DNA of 60,045 bases from Bacteroidales bacterium UBA1189. Its GTDB lineage: Bacteria; Bacteroidota; Bacteroidia; Bacteroidales; Bacteroidaceae. Of the stretch, positions 11,818 through 21,746 are shown one piece after another; the first letter of the stretch is position 1; each line of letters starts with the position of its first letter. The translations under genes and the position numbers were made by a program. Location: the NCBI GenBank assembly GCA_002309805.1, contig DBYJ01000040.1, positions 1-60,045 of the forward strand, read 5' to 3'. The notes below the pieces were generated by a model. The model was not told the DNA's origin. It made no database searches and saw only the letters and a list, made by a program, of their open reading frames with translations.

Positions 11818-13581
11818 ATGTGTGGAATAACAGGAATATTCAGCATTCGGGCAGGGCGGACAGCAGCCATGCGTGAAAAAGCGTTGAAGATGTCGGCACG
11901 TATTCGTCACCGTGGACCAGATTGGAGTGGTGTCTATAGCAGTGAACATTGTGTGCTGGCTCACGAACGTCTTGCCATCGTGGACCCCCTTTCTGGAGGC
12001 CAGCCGCTACGGTCACCTGACGGCAGGCAGGTATTGGCTGTCAATGGCGAAATCTATAACCATCGGGAACTCAGGAATCGTCTGAAGAAAAAATACGCTT
12101 TCCAGACCCAGTCGGACTGCGAAGTTATCCTGGCGCTCTACCAAGAAAAAGGAAAGGACTTTCTCGAAGATTTGAACGGCATATTTGCATTTGCGCTTTA
12201 TGACTCAGAAACAGGCAGTTATTTGATAGCACGTGATGCCATTGGAGTGATACCTCTTTATATAGGCTATGACACAGACGGCACACTGTATGTTTGCAGC
12301 GAACTGAAGGGACTGGAGGGCTTCTGCGAAAAATACGAGCCCTTCCCACCTGGATGTTATTTGTGGGGAACAATAGACGGACGAGAACAAAGTCAACAGA
12401 CGGAGCAGCGAGAGCAGAGCCAAACTTGTTTGGACTATGCCGAGTCGCGACGGACGAAGAGCAAAGCTCAACATAAAGGTTTCCAGCGTTGGTATCAAAG
12501 GGATTGGATGGAATACGATGCCGTATGTGATAATCCGTCCCAAAGTCCAGCAACTATCAGAGAGGCGTTGGAAGAGGCCGTGAAAAGACAGCTGATGAGT
12601 GATGTGCCGTACGGTGTGCTGCTTTCAGGAGGACTTGATAGTTCTGCTGTTTCGGCCATTGCAAAAAAATATTCCAAACGAAGAATAGAGACGGATGGGC
12701 AGTCTGAAGCATGGTGGCCCAGCCTCCACTCCTTTGCCGTAGGATTAAAAGGCGCTCCTGATCTGGATAAGGCGAGACTTGTTGCTGCTCACATCGGCAC
12801 TGTCCACCACGAGATAAACTACACCGTTCAGGAGGGACTGGATGCCATTCGTGATGTTATCTGGTTTACGGAGACATACGATGTCACTACCGTGCGTGCC
12901 AGTACCCCCATGTATCTGTTAGCAAGGGTTATTCGCAGCATGGGAATCAAGATGGTGCTGAGTGGCGAAGGAGCAGATGAGGTGTTTGGAGGCTACCTCT
13001 ATTTCCATAAGGCACCCGATGCAAAGGCCTTCCATGAGGAAACGGTCAGGAAACTGAGCCTGCTCTATCAATACGATTGCCTGCGGGCGAACAAATCGTT
13101 GGCAGCATGGGGAGTGGAAGGACGTGTACCATTTCTTGACAAGGAATTTCTCGACGTAGCCATGCGCTTGAATCCCAGTCTGAAGATGTGCCCTGGATTG
13201 GAAATCGAGAAACGTATTGTCCGTGAAGCCGTCAGCGATCTGTTACCTTCTGAAATCGTATGGCGACAAAAAGAGCAGTTCAGTGATGGCGTGGGATATA
13301 ACTGGATAGACACCTTGAAGCAGATGACGTCAGCCTTGGTGTCTGATGAAGAGATGGCCCATGCCGCTGAGCGCTTCCCCATCCATACACCTATGAATAA
13401 AGAGGAATATTACTATCGTACGATTTTCGAAGAACATTTCCCCAGTGATTCGGCAGCCTTAAGCGTTCCCAGTGTGCCAAGTGTAGCTTGTTCTTCAAGC
13501 GTAGCTCTGGCTTGGGATGCAAAATGGAAAGCCCTCAACGACCCCAGTGGCCGGGCTGTAAATGATGTTCACAAAGGGTGA
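11818..13581 (+). CDS. asnB: Glutamine-hydrolysing asparagine synthetase
   Basis: A 587-residue AsnB. Cys2 (MCGITGIFS) is the glutaminase nucleophile; RHRGPDWSG, AHERLAIVD and NGEIYNH build the N-terminal Ntn amidotransferase domain. LLSGGLDSSAV (about 269-279) is the ATP-binding loop of the synthetase domain, and the C-terminal PSVACSSSVALAWD to DPSGRAV is typical. It makes Asn from Asp, Gln and ATP. About 32 extra residues (187-219, REQSQQTEQREQ to KSKAQHK) lie at the junction between the two domains, between YLWGTIDG and GFQRWYQRDW; they are encoded by a palindromic element plus a fragment of another copy. This explains most of the excess over the 554 residues of the E. coli enzyme. It heads a long run of same-strand nitrogen genes. 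Confidence 0.95.
   Translation: MCGITGIFSIRAGRTAAMREKALKMSARIRHRGPDWSGVYSSEHCVLAHERLAIVDPLSGGQPLRSPDGRQVLAVNGEIYNHRELRNRLKKKYAFQTQSDCEVILALYQEKGKDFLEDLNGIFAFALYDSETGSYLIARDAIGVIPLYIGYDTDGTLYVCSELKGLEGFCEKYEPFPPGCYLWGTIDGREQSQQTEQREQSQTCLDYAESRRTKSKAQHKGFQRWYQRDWMEYDAVCDNPSQSPATIREALEEAVKRQLMSDVPYGVLLSGGLDSSAVSAIAKKYSKRRIETDGQSEAWWPSLHSFAVGLKGAPDLDKARLVAAHIGTVHHEINYTVQEGLDAIRDVIWFTETYDVTTVRASTPMYLLARVIRSMGIKMVLSGEGADEVFGGYLYFHKAPDAKAFHEETVRKLSLLYQYDCLRANKSLAAWGVEGRVPFLDKEFLDVAMRLNPSLKMCPGLEIEKRIVREAVSDLLPSEIVWRQKEQFSDGVGYNWIDTLKQMTSALVSDEEMAHAAERFPIHTPMNKEEYYYRTIFEEHFPSDSAALSVPSVPSVACSSSVALAWDAKWKALNDPSGRAVNDVHKG
12376..12472 (+). repeat. Palindromic coding element, copy 2, plus 3' fragment
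   Basis: The full 75-bp copy is at 12398-12472, with hairpin AGCCAAAC-TT-GTTTGGACT (bulged A). Directly before it, GACGGACGAGAACAAAG and GTCAAC (about 12376-12397) match the 3' end of the element, so a partial copy stands in tandem. This copy is read in a different frame from those in the C26/M19 fusion and carA, giving QTEQREQSQTCLDYAESRR and onward. Confidence 0.85.
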
Positions 13582-13632
13582 ACTGTTTCTTCCGTTTCAA
13601 CAAGCATTTAATTATATAACCATTAATATTAT

Positions 13633-15825
13633 ATGACTATGAGTAAACTGAGATTTGACGTGGTACAGGATGCTTTCAAGAAGAAGGCAGCTGTAGTGGA
13701 GACACCCGACAAGAAGACCTCCGAGTACTTCGGAGAGTTGGTGTTCAACAGGGAAAAGATGCGCAAGTATCTTGACGACAAGACCTTCAAAGCTATTGTG
13801 AATTGCATTGACAATGGCGAACCTCTGGATCACAAAACAGCCGACAGTGTAGCCGCCGGAATGAAGCAGTGGGCCATGGAGCACGGAGTGACACACACTA
13901 CCCACTGGTTTCAGCCACTTACCGAAGGAACTGCCGAGAAGCACGACTCTTTCATGGAGTATGACGGCAAGGGTGGTATGATTGAGACCTTCGACGGCAA
14001 AGCTCTGGCACAGCAGGAGCCTGATGCATCCTCATTCCCCAGCGGCGGCATACGTGCCACATTCGAGGCCCGCGGCTATACCGCATGGGATCCCACATCG
14101 CCCGTCTTCATACAGGACGACACTCTTTGCATCCCCACCGTCTTCATCTCCTATACGGGTGAAGCTCTTGACTATAAAACCCCGCTCAAGAAGGCCCTCA
14201 AAGCTGTCAGCGATGCAGCAGTGCCCATTTGCCGTATGTTCGACCCCAAGGTCAAAAAGGTCTATTCCTATCTGGGCTGGGAGCAGGAGTATTTTCTTGT
14301 CGATGAAGACCTCTATGCTGCCCGTCCCGACCTGATGCTGACAGGACGCACGCTGATGGGTCATGCCTCATCTAAGAACCAGCAGCTTGACGACCACTAT
14401 TTTGGTGCCATTCCTTCACGTGTTGCAGCATTCATGCGTGACATTGAGATTGCAGGGTACAAGCTGGGCATTCCCCTCAAAACGCGCCATAACGAGGTAG
14501 CACCCAACCAGTTTGAGCTCGCACCTATCTACGGCGAGACCAACCTCTCAAACGACCAGAACCAGCAGATGATGAACGTGATGAATACCATTGCCCGCAA
14601 GCACGGATTTGTGGTACTCTTCCACGAGAAGCCGTTCGACGGCATCAATGGCTCAGGTAAGCACAACAACTGGTCGCTCGGTACCGACACCGGCACTCTG
14701 CTGCTTGCCCCCGGTAAGGATGCAATGGGCAACTTGCAGTTCGTCACCTTCTTCGTCAACGTACTGGCAGCCGTACAGAAGCACAACGACCTCCTCAAGG
14801 CCTCTATTGCCTCTGCCACCAACGCCCACCGTCTGGGTGCCAACGAGGCACCCCCCGCCATCGTCTCAGCCTTCCTTGGCCGCACCATGACCGCTGTGCT
14901 CCGCAAACTGCTTGAAGTACCTTCCGATACTCCCATTGAGATTGCTGGCAAAAAGGGCAAATCCGTGGGTCTGGTGGAGATACCAGAGATATTCATTGAC
15001 AACACCGACCGCAACCGCACATCGCCTTTCGCCTTCACCGGCAACCGTTTCGAATTCCGTGCCGTAGGTTCAAGCGCCAACTGCGCAGGTGCCATGACCA
15101 CCCTGAACGCCGCAGTTGCCGAGCAGCTCATCGAGTTCAAGACTGCGGTTGACAAGGAGATGGCCGCCGGCAAAGCCATGAACATAGCCATCATGGACAC
15201 GCTGAAGCCCATTATCAAGAGTATTATTGATGTGGTTTGCTTCGATGGCAATGGTTATACCGATGAGTGGAAAGCCGAAGCCTGCCGCCGCGGACTCGAT
15301 GTGGAAACCAACGTACCCGAGATGTTCCGCGCTTTCACCACCCCCAAAGCCATCAAAATGTTCACTGAACTGGGTGTCTATACCGAAAAAGAGCTACATG
15401 CCCGTAACGAGGTCAAGTGGGAAACCTACACCAAAAAGGTACAGATTGAAGCCCGCGTGATAGGCCGTATGGCGCTGAATCATATCATTCCCGCCGCCTT
15501 GGCTTATCAGACCAAGCTGCTCAAGAACATATCGCTCATGAAAGAAGTGTATGCTGACGGCTATGCCGAAATGGCAAGTGTCAGTATGGGCTTTGTCTCC
15601 CGGATCTCTGAGCTTGTCAGCCAGCTCAGGGTACAGGTTGATGCCATGGTCAATGCCCGCAAGGCTGCCAACAAGATTGAAGACGAATACCTCAAGGCCA
15701 AGGCCTACCACGAGATTGCCGAGTCATTGTTCAAGCTGCGCCGTTCCATTGACAAACTCGAGGAAATCGTCGATAATGACATGTGGCCCCTGCCCAAGTA
15801 CCGCGAGTTGTTGTTTATCAACTAA
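13633..15825 (+). CDS. glnN: Type III glutamine synthetase
   Basis: A 730-residue GSIII, the large form typical of Bacteroidota and cyanobacteria. Recognisable blocks include FGELVFNREKMRKYL and THWFQPLTEGTAEKHDSF near the N-terminus, YLGWEQEYFLVDE, KTRHNEVAPNQFELAP, NGSGKHNNWSLGTDTG and the late CAGAMTTLN. It condenses glutamate and ammonia to glutamine with ATP in a dodecamer. Together with gltBD just downstream it forms the GS-GOGAT cycle. An alternative start lies two codons in (MSKLRF). The gap from asnB is 51 bp and to gltB 37 bp, so cotranscription is likely. Confidence 0.96.
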   Translation: MTMSKLRFDVVQDAFKKKAAVVETPDKKTSEYFGELVFNREKMRKYLDDKTFKAIVNCIDNGEPLDHKTADSVAAGMKQWAMEHGVTHTTHWFQPLTEGTAEKHDSFMEYDGKGGMIETFDGKALAQQEPDASSFPSGGIRATFEARGYTAWDPTSPVFIQDDTLCIPTVFISYTGEALDYKTPLKKALKAVSDAAVPICRMFDPKVKKVYSYLGWEQEYFLVDEDLYAARPDLMLTGRTLMGHASSKNQQLDDHYFGAIPSRVAAFMRDIEIAGYKLGIPLKTRHNEVAPNQFELAPIYGETNLSNDQNQQMMNVMNTIARKHGFVVLFHEKPFDGINGSGKHNNWSLGTDTGTLLLAPGKDAMGNLQFVTFFVNVLAAVQKHNDLLKASIASATNAHRLGANEAPPAIVSAFLGRTMTAVLRKLLEVPSDTPIEIAGKKGKSVGLVEIPEIFIDNTDRNRTSPFAFTGNRFEFRAVGSSANCAGAMTTLNAAVAEQLIEFKTAVDKEMAAGKAMNIAIMDTLKPIIKSIIDVVCFDGNGYTDEWKAEACRRGLDVETNVPEMFRAFTTPKAIKMFTELGVYTEKELHARNEVKWETYTKKVQIEARVIGRMALNHIIPAALAYQTKLLKNISLMKEVYADGYAEMASVSMGFVSRISELVSQLRVQVDAMVNARKAANKIEDEYLKAKAYHEIAESLFKLRRSIDKLEEIVDNDMWPLPKYRELLFIN

Positions 15826-15848
15826 TTCCTAATTCCTGATTCCTAATT
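15823..15848. repeat. 7-bp array at the glnN-gltB junction
   Basis: CTAATTC repeated about three times with variants (CTAATTC, CTAATTC, CTGATTC, CTAATTT), beginning at the glnN stop codon. It is the complement of the GAATTAG type at 1495-1526. Confidence 0.6.
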
Positions 15849-15862
15849 TTTTCATTTCCCTT

Positions 15863-18800
15863 ATGCAAGGCTACGGTTTATACAACCCCCAATACGAGCA
15901 TGATGCCTGCGGCATAGGCCTGATGGTGGGTCTCCGTGGAGGAAAGACACACCAGCTTGTCGATAGTTCGCTCACCCTGCTTGAGAATATGAAGCACCGT
16001 GGCGCGGAGGGTGCCGACGGTGCATCCGGCGATGGAGCCGGCATCATGGTGCAGATACCGCATGAGTTCATTCTGCTGCAAGGCATCCCTGTACCGGAAA
16101 GATTTAGTTACGGAACTGGGCTTGTATTCCTCCCCCAAGCTGGTGCGCTCCGCGAGAAATACCTGAACATCATTCGCGAGGAGGTGACACGGATGGGACT
16201 CCAGCTCACCCATGTGCGTGACGTGCCCGTGAACAGCCACATTTTGGGTGAGGCGGCTCGAGCCACCGAACCACATACGGTGCAAATCTTCATTACCGGC
16301 GCATCAGAGGCGGACGGACTCCCAACCCTGCTTTACAAAATACGCAAACACGTAGAGCAGCGCGTCCACGACAACGATTTCTACATCGTGTCACTTTCCA
16401 GCCGCGTCATCGTCTATAAAGGAATGCTCACCTCCACCCAGCTCCGTGAGTATTACCCCGACCTGAGCAGCCCGTTCTTCACGAGCGGCATGGCCATGGT
16501 GCATTCCCGTTTCAGCACCAACACCTTCCCCACATGGTCACTTGCCCAGCCATTCCGGATGCTGGCTCACAACGGCGAGATAAACACCATCCGTGGCAAC
16601 CGCAGTTGGATGGAAGCCCGCGAGAGTGTGCTTTCGTCCCCCGCTCTGGGCGACGTGAGCGACATCCATCCCATCCTGCAGCCCGACATGAGCGACAGCG
16701 CGTCGTTTGACAATGCGCTGGAATTCTTTGTCCAGTCAGGGATGTCGTTACCCCATGCCATGGCCATGATGATTCCTGAGTCATTCAATGAGAAGAACCC
16801 TATTACGGGCAAGCTGAAAGCGTTCTACGAGTACCATTCCATCCTTATGGAGCCTTGGGACGGCCCTGCAGCCATGCTGTTCACCGACGGCCGTTACGTC
16901 GGCGGTATGCTTGACCGCAATGGTCTGCGTCCCGCCCGTTACCTCATTACCGACGACGATATGCTGATAATAGCGTCAGAAGCAGGAGCACTCAAGGTCG
17001 ATGACGGCAAGATAGCGGAGAAAGGCAAGCTACAGCCCGGCAAGATGCTGCTCGTTGACACCGACACCGGACGTCTCTACCGAAACAACGAGATAAAGGA
17101 CGCATTGGCTGATGAACGAGACTATTCCGGATGGCTTTCTGCCGGTAGGGTGGAACTAGCAGGCCTCAAGAGTGGCCGTAAAGCATCTAACGATGTGCCT
17201 GATTTCAGCCGTCGTTTGCGTGCATTTGACTACACCCGCGAGGACGTTGACCGTGTGATAGTACCCATGTGCCAGACAGCGCAGGAGCCTTTGTCATCCA
17301 TGGGCAATGATACCCAACTGGCCGTACTTTCTGACCGTCCACAATTGCTTTTCAATTACTTCCGTCAACAGTTTGCTCAAGTCACCAACCCGCCCATTGA
17401 CCCTATACGCGAAGAACTTGTCATGTCGCTCACCGAATATATTGGTGCGGTAGGAATGAACATCCTCACTCCCAGCGAAGACCACTGCAAGATGGTGCGT
17501 CTGCCACAACCGGTTCTTACTAACACAGAGCTTGATACCCTCTGCAACATACGCTACAAGGGATTCAACACAGAGGTTCTCCCCATCCTGTTTGACAAGG
17601 AGAAAGGCGTTCAGGGGATGGCCGATGCCCTGAAGGATTTGTGTCGCAAAGCTGAGCAGTCTGTCGATGCCGGCATCAACTATATCATACTCAGTGACCG
17701 CAATATCGACGAGTCCCACGCAGCCATCCCATCGCTGCTTGCTGTGAGTGCCATACATCACTATTTGGTATCCATCCAAAAGCGTGTTCAGACGGCTCTG
17801 ATTGTGGAGAGCGGTGAGATTCGTGAAGTCATGCACGCAGCCCTGCTGCTGGGTTACGGAGCCAGTGCCGTGAATCCCTATATGGCATTTGCCGTCATAG
17901 ACGACCTTGTCCGTCGGGGCGACCTGCAGCTTGACTACGAAACAGCCCAACATAACTATATCAAAGCCATTGACAAAGGCCTGAAGAAGATACTTAGCAA
18001 AATGGGTATTAGCACCATACGCTCATACCGTGGTGCCAAGATTTTCGAATCTATTGGTTTAAGCGAGGAACTGCTTTCCACCTATTTTGGAACAGCTTCC
18101 TCGACCATCGGAGGTGTTACTTTAGACGGCATCTGTACGGATGCCTTACGAATGCATGCCGGGGGATTCGGCCCATCCGAACCCGATGATGTGTTACCGT
18201 TCATAGGCCAGTACGCTTTCCGCAAGGACGGAATCCGCCACGCATGGACACCTGAAGCCATTGCCACGCTTCAGCTGGCCACCCGTCTGAGCAGCTATAA
18301 GAAGTTCCAAGAGTTCTGCTCCATCGTTGACGATCGTAAGGAGCCTCTATTCCTGCGTGATTTCTTCAAGTTCAAGACCAATCCCATTCCTTTGGAACAA
18401 GTTGAACCGGCCGAGAATATCGTCAAGCGTTTTATTGGTGCCGCCATGTCGTTCGGTGCCATCAGTAAGGAAGCTCACGAGGCTATTGCCATTGCACTGA
18501 ACACGCTTGAGTCACGAAGCAACACGGGTGAAGGCGGCGAGGACAGCGCTCGTTTCCACACGGCCGTCGGCGGCGTTTCGCTGAGCAGCAAGATTAAGCA
18601 GGTAGCTTCAGGCCGCTTCGGCGTAACAGCGGAGTATCTGATTAACGCTGAGGAGATACAGATAAAAATTGCCCAGGGTGCAAAGCCGGGTGAGGGAGGT
18701 CAGCTGCCAGGATTCAAGGTAGACGACGTAATTGCCCGTACGCGTAACTCCATTGCTGGCATTTCACTTATATCGCCTCCGCCTCATCACGACATCTATT

Positions 18801-20362
18801 CCATCGAAGATCTGGCACAGCTCATCTTCGACCTCCGTAACGTGAACCCCTCGGCCAAAATCAGTGTCAAGCTGGTGGCCGAGAGCGGTGTGGGCACCAT
18901 TGCCGCAGGTGTGGCAAAGGCCAAGGCCGACTTGGTGGTTATATCTGGTTCTGAGGGCGGAACAGGAGCATCACCCGCCTCATCCATACGTTATGCCGGG
19001 GTGTCGCCTGAAATTGGACTTTCAGAAACTCAGCAGACGCTCGTCCGTAACGGCCTGCGGGGTGAGATAGAGGTTCAGGTTGACGGGCAGTTGAAAACTC
19101 CGCGTGACGTCATCGCCATGGCGTTGCTCGGTGCCGGTGAGTTCGGATTCGGAACGGCGCAGCTCATTGTGCTGGGTTGTCTGCTCATGCGAAAATGCCA
19201 TACCAACGCCTGCCCGGTAGGCGTAGCCACGCAGGACCCCGCATTGCGTGCCCATTTCCGTGGCCACAGCCAGTACCTTATTAATTACTATAGGTTCATG
19301 GCCGAGGGCGTGCGGGAGCTATTGGCCCAATTGGGTTTCACACGCTTTACCGATATTATAGGCCGAACAGACCTTATTGAGATTGATGCGGACAAATTCA
19401 CCGAGAAGACACGCCACCTGGACTTCAGCCGCCTGCTCTGTTCTGGCGAATTTGCAATCCGACGCCCAGCTAGCCAGTTCCCCTCCGTCACTTCTTCCAT
19501 AGCGGGCGGACAGCATCATTTGATAGAAGATGTGCTGGACCGCAAACTTATCGCTGCTGCCACTCCTGCCATAGCAGGCGGCACAAAAGTCGAACTATCC
19601 TATGATATTACGGGTACCGACCGTTCGACGGGCGCCATGCTGTCAGGCGTCATTGCCCGCCAGTACGGCCACGACGGCCTGCCCGACTCTCGCCTCGACG
19701 TCCGTTTCCGTGGTTCTGCAGGCCAAAGCTTCGGCGCATTCCTGATGCGGGGTGTGACTTTCCGCCTCGAGGGCGAAACGAACGACTACGTGGGCAAAGG
19801 ACTCTCTGGGGGTCGGATAGCCATACGCCCGCCAGTCGCATCCACATTCGATTCATCGGAAAACATCATTGCCGGCAACACCATCCTGTATGGTGCCACC
19901 AGTGGCGAGCTGTTCATCTGCGGCCGCGTGGGCGAGCGCTTTGCCGTACGCAACTCAGGTGCCACTGCCGTTGTCGAGGGTACGGGCGACCATTGCTGCG
20001 AGTATATGACAGGCGGTCGCGTGGTTGTACTCGGCACTACAGGCCGTAATTTCGCGGCAGGCATGTCGGGAGGTCTGGCTTATGTCTGGGACAAGAATCA
20101 CGACTTCGACTATTACTGCAACATGGACATGATAGAGCTTGACCTGATTGAGGACAAGGCCGCCCGTGACGAGTTGCGTGGCCTGATAGAGAAGCATTAC
20201 CTCTATACGGGCTCACCCCTGGCGAGGCGCATCCTTGACGATTGGGAGCACCGAGTCTCCGAGTTCATTCAGGTCACCCCTATCGAATACCGCCGCATAC
20301 TCCAGCAGGAGAAGATGAAGGCACTACAGCAGAAAATTGACAGCCTGCAGCGCGATTATTAA
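15863..20362 (+). CDS. gltB: Glutamate synthase large subunit
   Basis: A 1499-residue GOGAT alpha subunit. Cys16 in EHDACGIG becomes the N-terminal glutaminase nucleophile after removal of a short propeptide. The central FMN domain includes the conserved GEGGED and KPGEGGQLPG blocks. The iron-sulfur cysteines lie in CLLMRKCHTNACPVG (about 1103-1117). A C-terminal GXGXG beta-helix domain follows (GGRVVVLGTTGRNFAAGMSGG). It transfers the amide of glutamine to 2-oxoglutarate, making two glutamates. Length and order of domains match the usual family size, and gltD follows after 26 bp. Confidence 0.97.
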   Translation: MQGYGLYNPQYEHDACGIGLMVGLRGGKTHQLVDSSLTLLENMKHRGAEGADGASGDGAGIMVQIPHEFILLQGIPVPERFSYGTGLVFLPQAGALREKYLNIIREEVTRMGLQLTHVRDVPVNSHILGEAARATEPHTVQIFITGASEADGLPTLLYKIRKHVEQRVHDNDFYIVSLSSRVIVYKGMLTSTQLREYYPDLSSPFFTSGMAMVHSRFSTNTFPTWSLAQPFRMLAHNGEINTIRGNRSWMEARESVLSSPALGDVSDIHPILQPDMSDSASFDNALEFFVQSGMSLPHAMAMMIPESFNEKNPITGKLKAFYEYHSILMEPWDGPAAMLFTDGRYVGGMLDRNGLRPARYLITDDDMLIIASEAGALKVDDGKIAEKGKLQPGKMLLVDTDTGRLYRNNEIKDALADERDYSGWLSAGRVELAGLKSGRKASNDVPDFSRRLRAFDYTREDVDRVIVPMCQTAQEPLSSMGNDTQLAVLSDRPQLLFNYFRQQFAQVTNPPIDPIREELVMSLTEYIGAVGMNILTPSEDHCKMVRLPQPVLTNTELDTLCNIRYKGFNTEVLPILFDKEKGVQGMADALKDLCRKAEQSVDAGINYIILSDRNIDESHAAIPSLLAVSAIHHYLVSIQKRVQTALIVESGEIREVMHAALLLGYGASAVNPYMAFAVIDDLVRRGDLQLDYETAQHNYIKAIDKGLKKILSKMGISTIRSYRGAKIFESIGLSEELLSTYFGTASSTIGGVTLDGICTDALRMHAGGFGPSEPDDVLPFIGQYAFRKDGIRHAWTPEAIATLQLATRLSSYKKFQEFCSIVDDRKEPLFLRDFFKFKTNPIPLEQVEPAENIVKRFIGAAMSFGAISKEAHEAIAIALNTLESRSNTGEGGEDSARFHTAVGGVSLSSKIKQVASGRFGVTAEYLINAEEIQIKIAQGAKPGEGGQLPGFKVDDVIARTRNSIAGISLISPPPHHDIYSIEDLAQLIFDLRNVNPSAKISVKLVAESGVGTIAAGVAKAKADLVVISGSEGGTGASPASSIRYAGVSPEIGLSETQQTLVRNGLRGEIEVQVDGQLKTPRDVIAMALLGAGEFGFGTAQLIVLGCLLMRKCHTNACPVGVATQDPALRAHFRGHSQYLINYYRFMAEGVRELLAQLGFTRFTDIIGRTDLIEIDADKFTEKTRHLDFSRLLCSGEFAIRRPASQFPSVTSSIAGGQHHLIEDVLDRKLIAAATPAIAGGTKVELSYDITGTDRSTGAMLSGVIARQYGHDGLPDSRLDVRFRGSAGQSFGAFLMRGVTFRLEGETNDYVGKGLSGGRIAIRPPVASTFDSSENIIAGNTILYGATSGELFICGRVGERFAVRNSGATAVVEGTGDHCCEYMTGGRVVVLGTTGRNFAAGMSGGLAYVWDKNHDFDYYCNMDMIELDLIEDKAARDELRGLIEKHYLYTGSPLARRILDDWEHRVSEFIQVTPIEYRRILQQEKMKALQQKIDSLQRDY

Positions 20363-20388
20363 TTCTAAACTCTTAACTAACAAGTATT

Positions 20389-21732
20389 ATGGGAAATCCA
20401 AGAGCTTTTCTAACCGTGCCCCGTCAGGATGCCGGTCATCGGCCCATACATGAGCGCATAGCCGATTTCGGTGAAGTGGAGCAGACACTGGGTGACGGCA
20501 GTCGTCAACTGCAGGCATCGCGTTGTATGGACTGTGGCGTGCCGTTCTGCCACTGGGCCTGCCCATTAGGAAACAAACAACCCGAATGGCAGGACGCTGT
20601 CTATAAAGGCAAGTGGGAACTGGCTTACAAATTGCTCATCGCCACCAACGACTTCCCGGAGTTCACGGGCCGCGTATGCCCTGCGCTTTGTGAAAAAAGT
20701 TGTGCCCTGAACCTTTGCATAGATGCTCCAGTGACAGTGCGCGAAAACGAGTGCTCCATTATAGAACATGCTTTCCGTGAGGGTTACGTCAAGCCTTCCA
20801 CCTATTCATATAACGGCAAAAAGGTTGCTGTGATTGGTGCCGGCCCGGCAGGTCTCTCTGCAGCTGCCTGCCTGAACCGTAAGGGTTATGAAGTGACTCT
20901 GATAGACCGTATGCCTTCCGCTGGAGGATTAGTGCGTTATGGCATACCAAACTTCAAGCTTGACAAATATGTCGTAGACCGACGTATCAAGCTCATGGAG
21001 CAGGAGGGCATTAAGTTCCAGTACAACACTACAGTTGACCTAAACAATCTGCCTGCAGGATACGATGCATACGTTATCTCCACCGGAACACCCATTGCTC
21101 GTGACCTCAAGATTCCGGGACGTGAACTGAAAGGCATATATTTTGCTCTCCAAATGCTTACGCAACAGAACCTGCGTTTGGCAGGACAGGAGTTCAGTCC
21201 AGAGGAGACCGTATCGGCCAAGGGTAAGAGGGTGCTGGTGATAGGTGGTGGCGACACGGGTAGTGACTGCATAGGAACCTGCCACCGTCAAGGTGCCTTG
21301 AGTGTTACTCAAATTGAGATTATGCCCCAACCACCTGTGGGCTATAATCCCGCAACACCCTGGCCACAGTGGCCCAATATTCTCAAAACCACTACAAGCC
21401 ATGAGGAAGGTTGTGAGCGACGCTGGTGCCTGGCGACAACGGAGTTCCTCGATGACGGCAAAGGAAACATTAGGGGCGCTCGGGTAGAAACCGTGGAGTG
21501 GACAGTGTCGCCCGAAGATGGTCGCCCGCAGATGAAACCAACTGGGCGGAAGGAAACGATAGACTGCGATATGGTGCTGCTGGCTATGGGATTCCTCAAG
21601 CCCCAGCATCCCCAGTATGCCGAAAATGTGTTTTTGGCAGGCGATGCCAAGAACGGCGCCAGCCTTGTGGTGCGTGCCATAGCAAGCGGACGCGAAACTG
21701 CAACTCGTGTGGACGAATACCTTAACTCCTAA
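20389..21732 (+). CDS. gltD: Glutamate synthase small subunit
   Basis: A 447-residue beta subunit. N-terminal Cys clusters CMDCGVPFCHWACPLGN and CPALCEKSCALNLC hold iron-sulfur centres. VIGAGPAGLSAA (about 147-158) binds FAD and VIGGGDTGSDC (about 284-294) binds NAD(P)H. It feeds electrons from NADPH to the large subunit. It stands 26 bp after gltB and 14 bp before dapF. No oddities were noticed. Confidence 0.97.
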   Translation: MGNPRAFLTVPRQDAGHRPIHERIADFGEVEQTLGDGSRQLQASRCMDCGVPFCHWACPLGNKQPEWQDAVYKGKWELAYKLLIATNDFPEFTGRVCPALCEKSCALNLCIDAPVTVRENECSIIEHAFREGYVKPSTYSYNGKKVAVIGAGPAGLSAAACLNRKGYEVTLIDRMPSAGGLVRYGIPNFKLDKYVVDRRIKLMEQEGIKFQYNTTVDLNNLPAGYDAYVISTGTPIARDLKIPGRELKGIYFALQMLTQQNLRLAGQEFSPEETVSAKGKRVLVIGGGDTGSDCIGTCHRQGALSVTQIEIMPQPPVGYNPATPWPQWPNILKTTTSHEEGCERRWCLATTEFLDDGKGNIRGARVETVEWTVSPEDGRPQMKPTGRKETIDCDMVLLAMGFLKPQHPQYAENVFLAGDAKNGASLVVRAIASGRETATRVDEYLNS

Positions 21733-21746
21733 ATAAGAACCATCCG

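Noticed and set aside
13440..13515. Apparent VPSVPSVACSSSVA repeat in the AsnB C-terminus
   Set aside because: PSVAC and the following AWD block are conserved at the end of bacterial AsnB proteins, so this is native sequence, not an insert.
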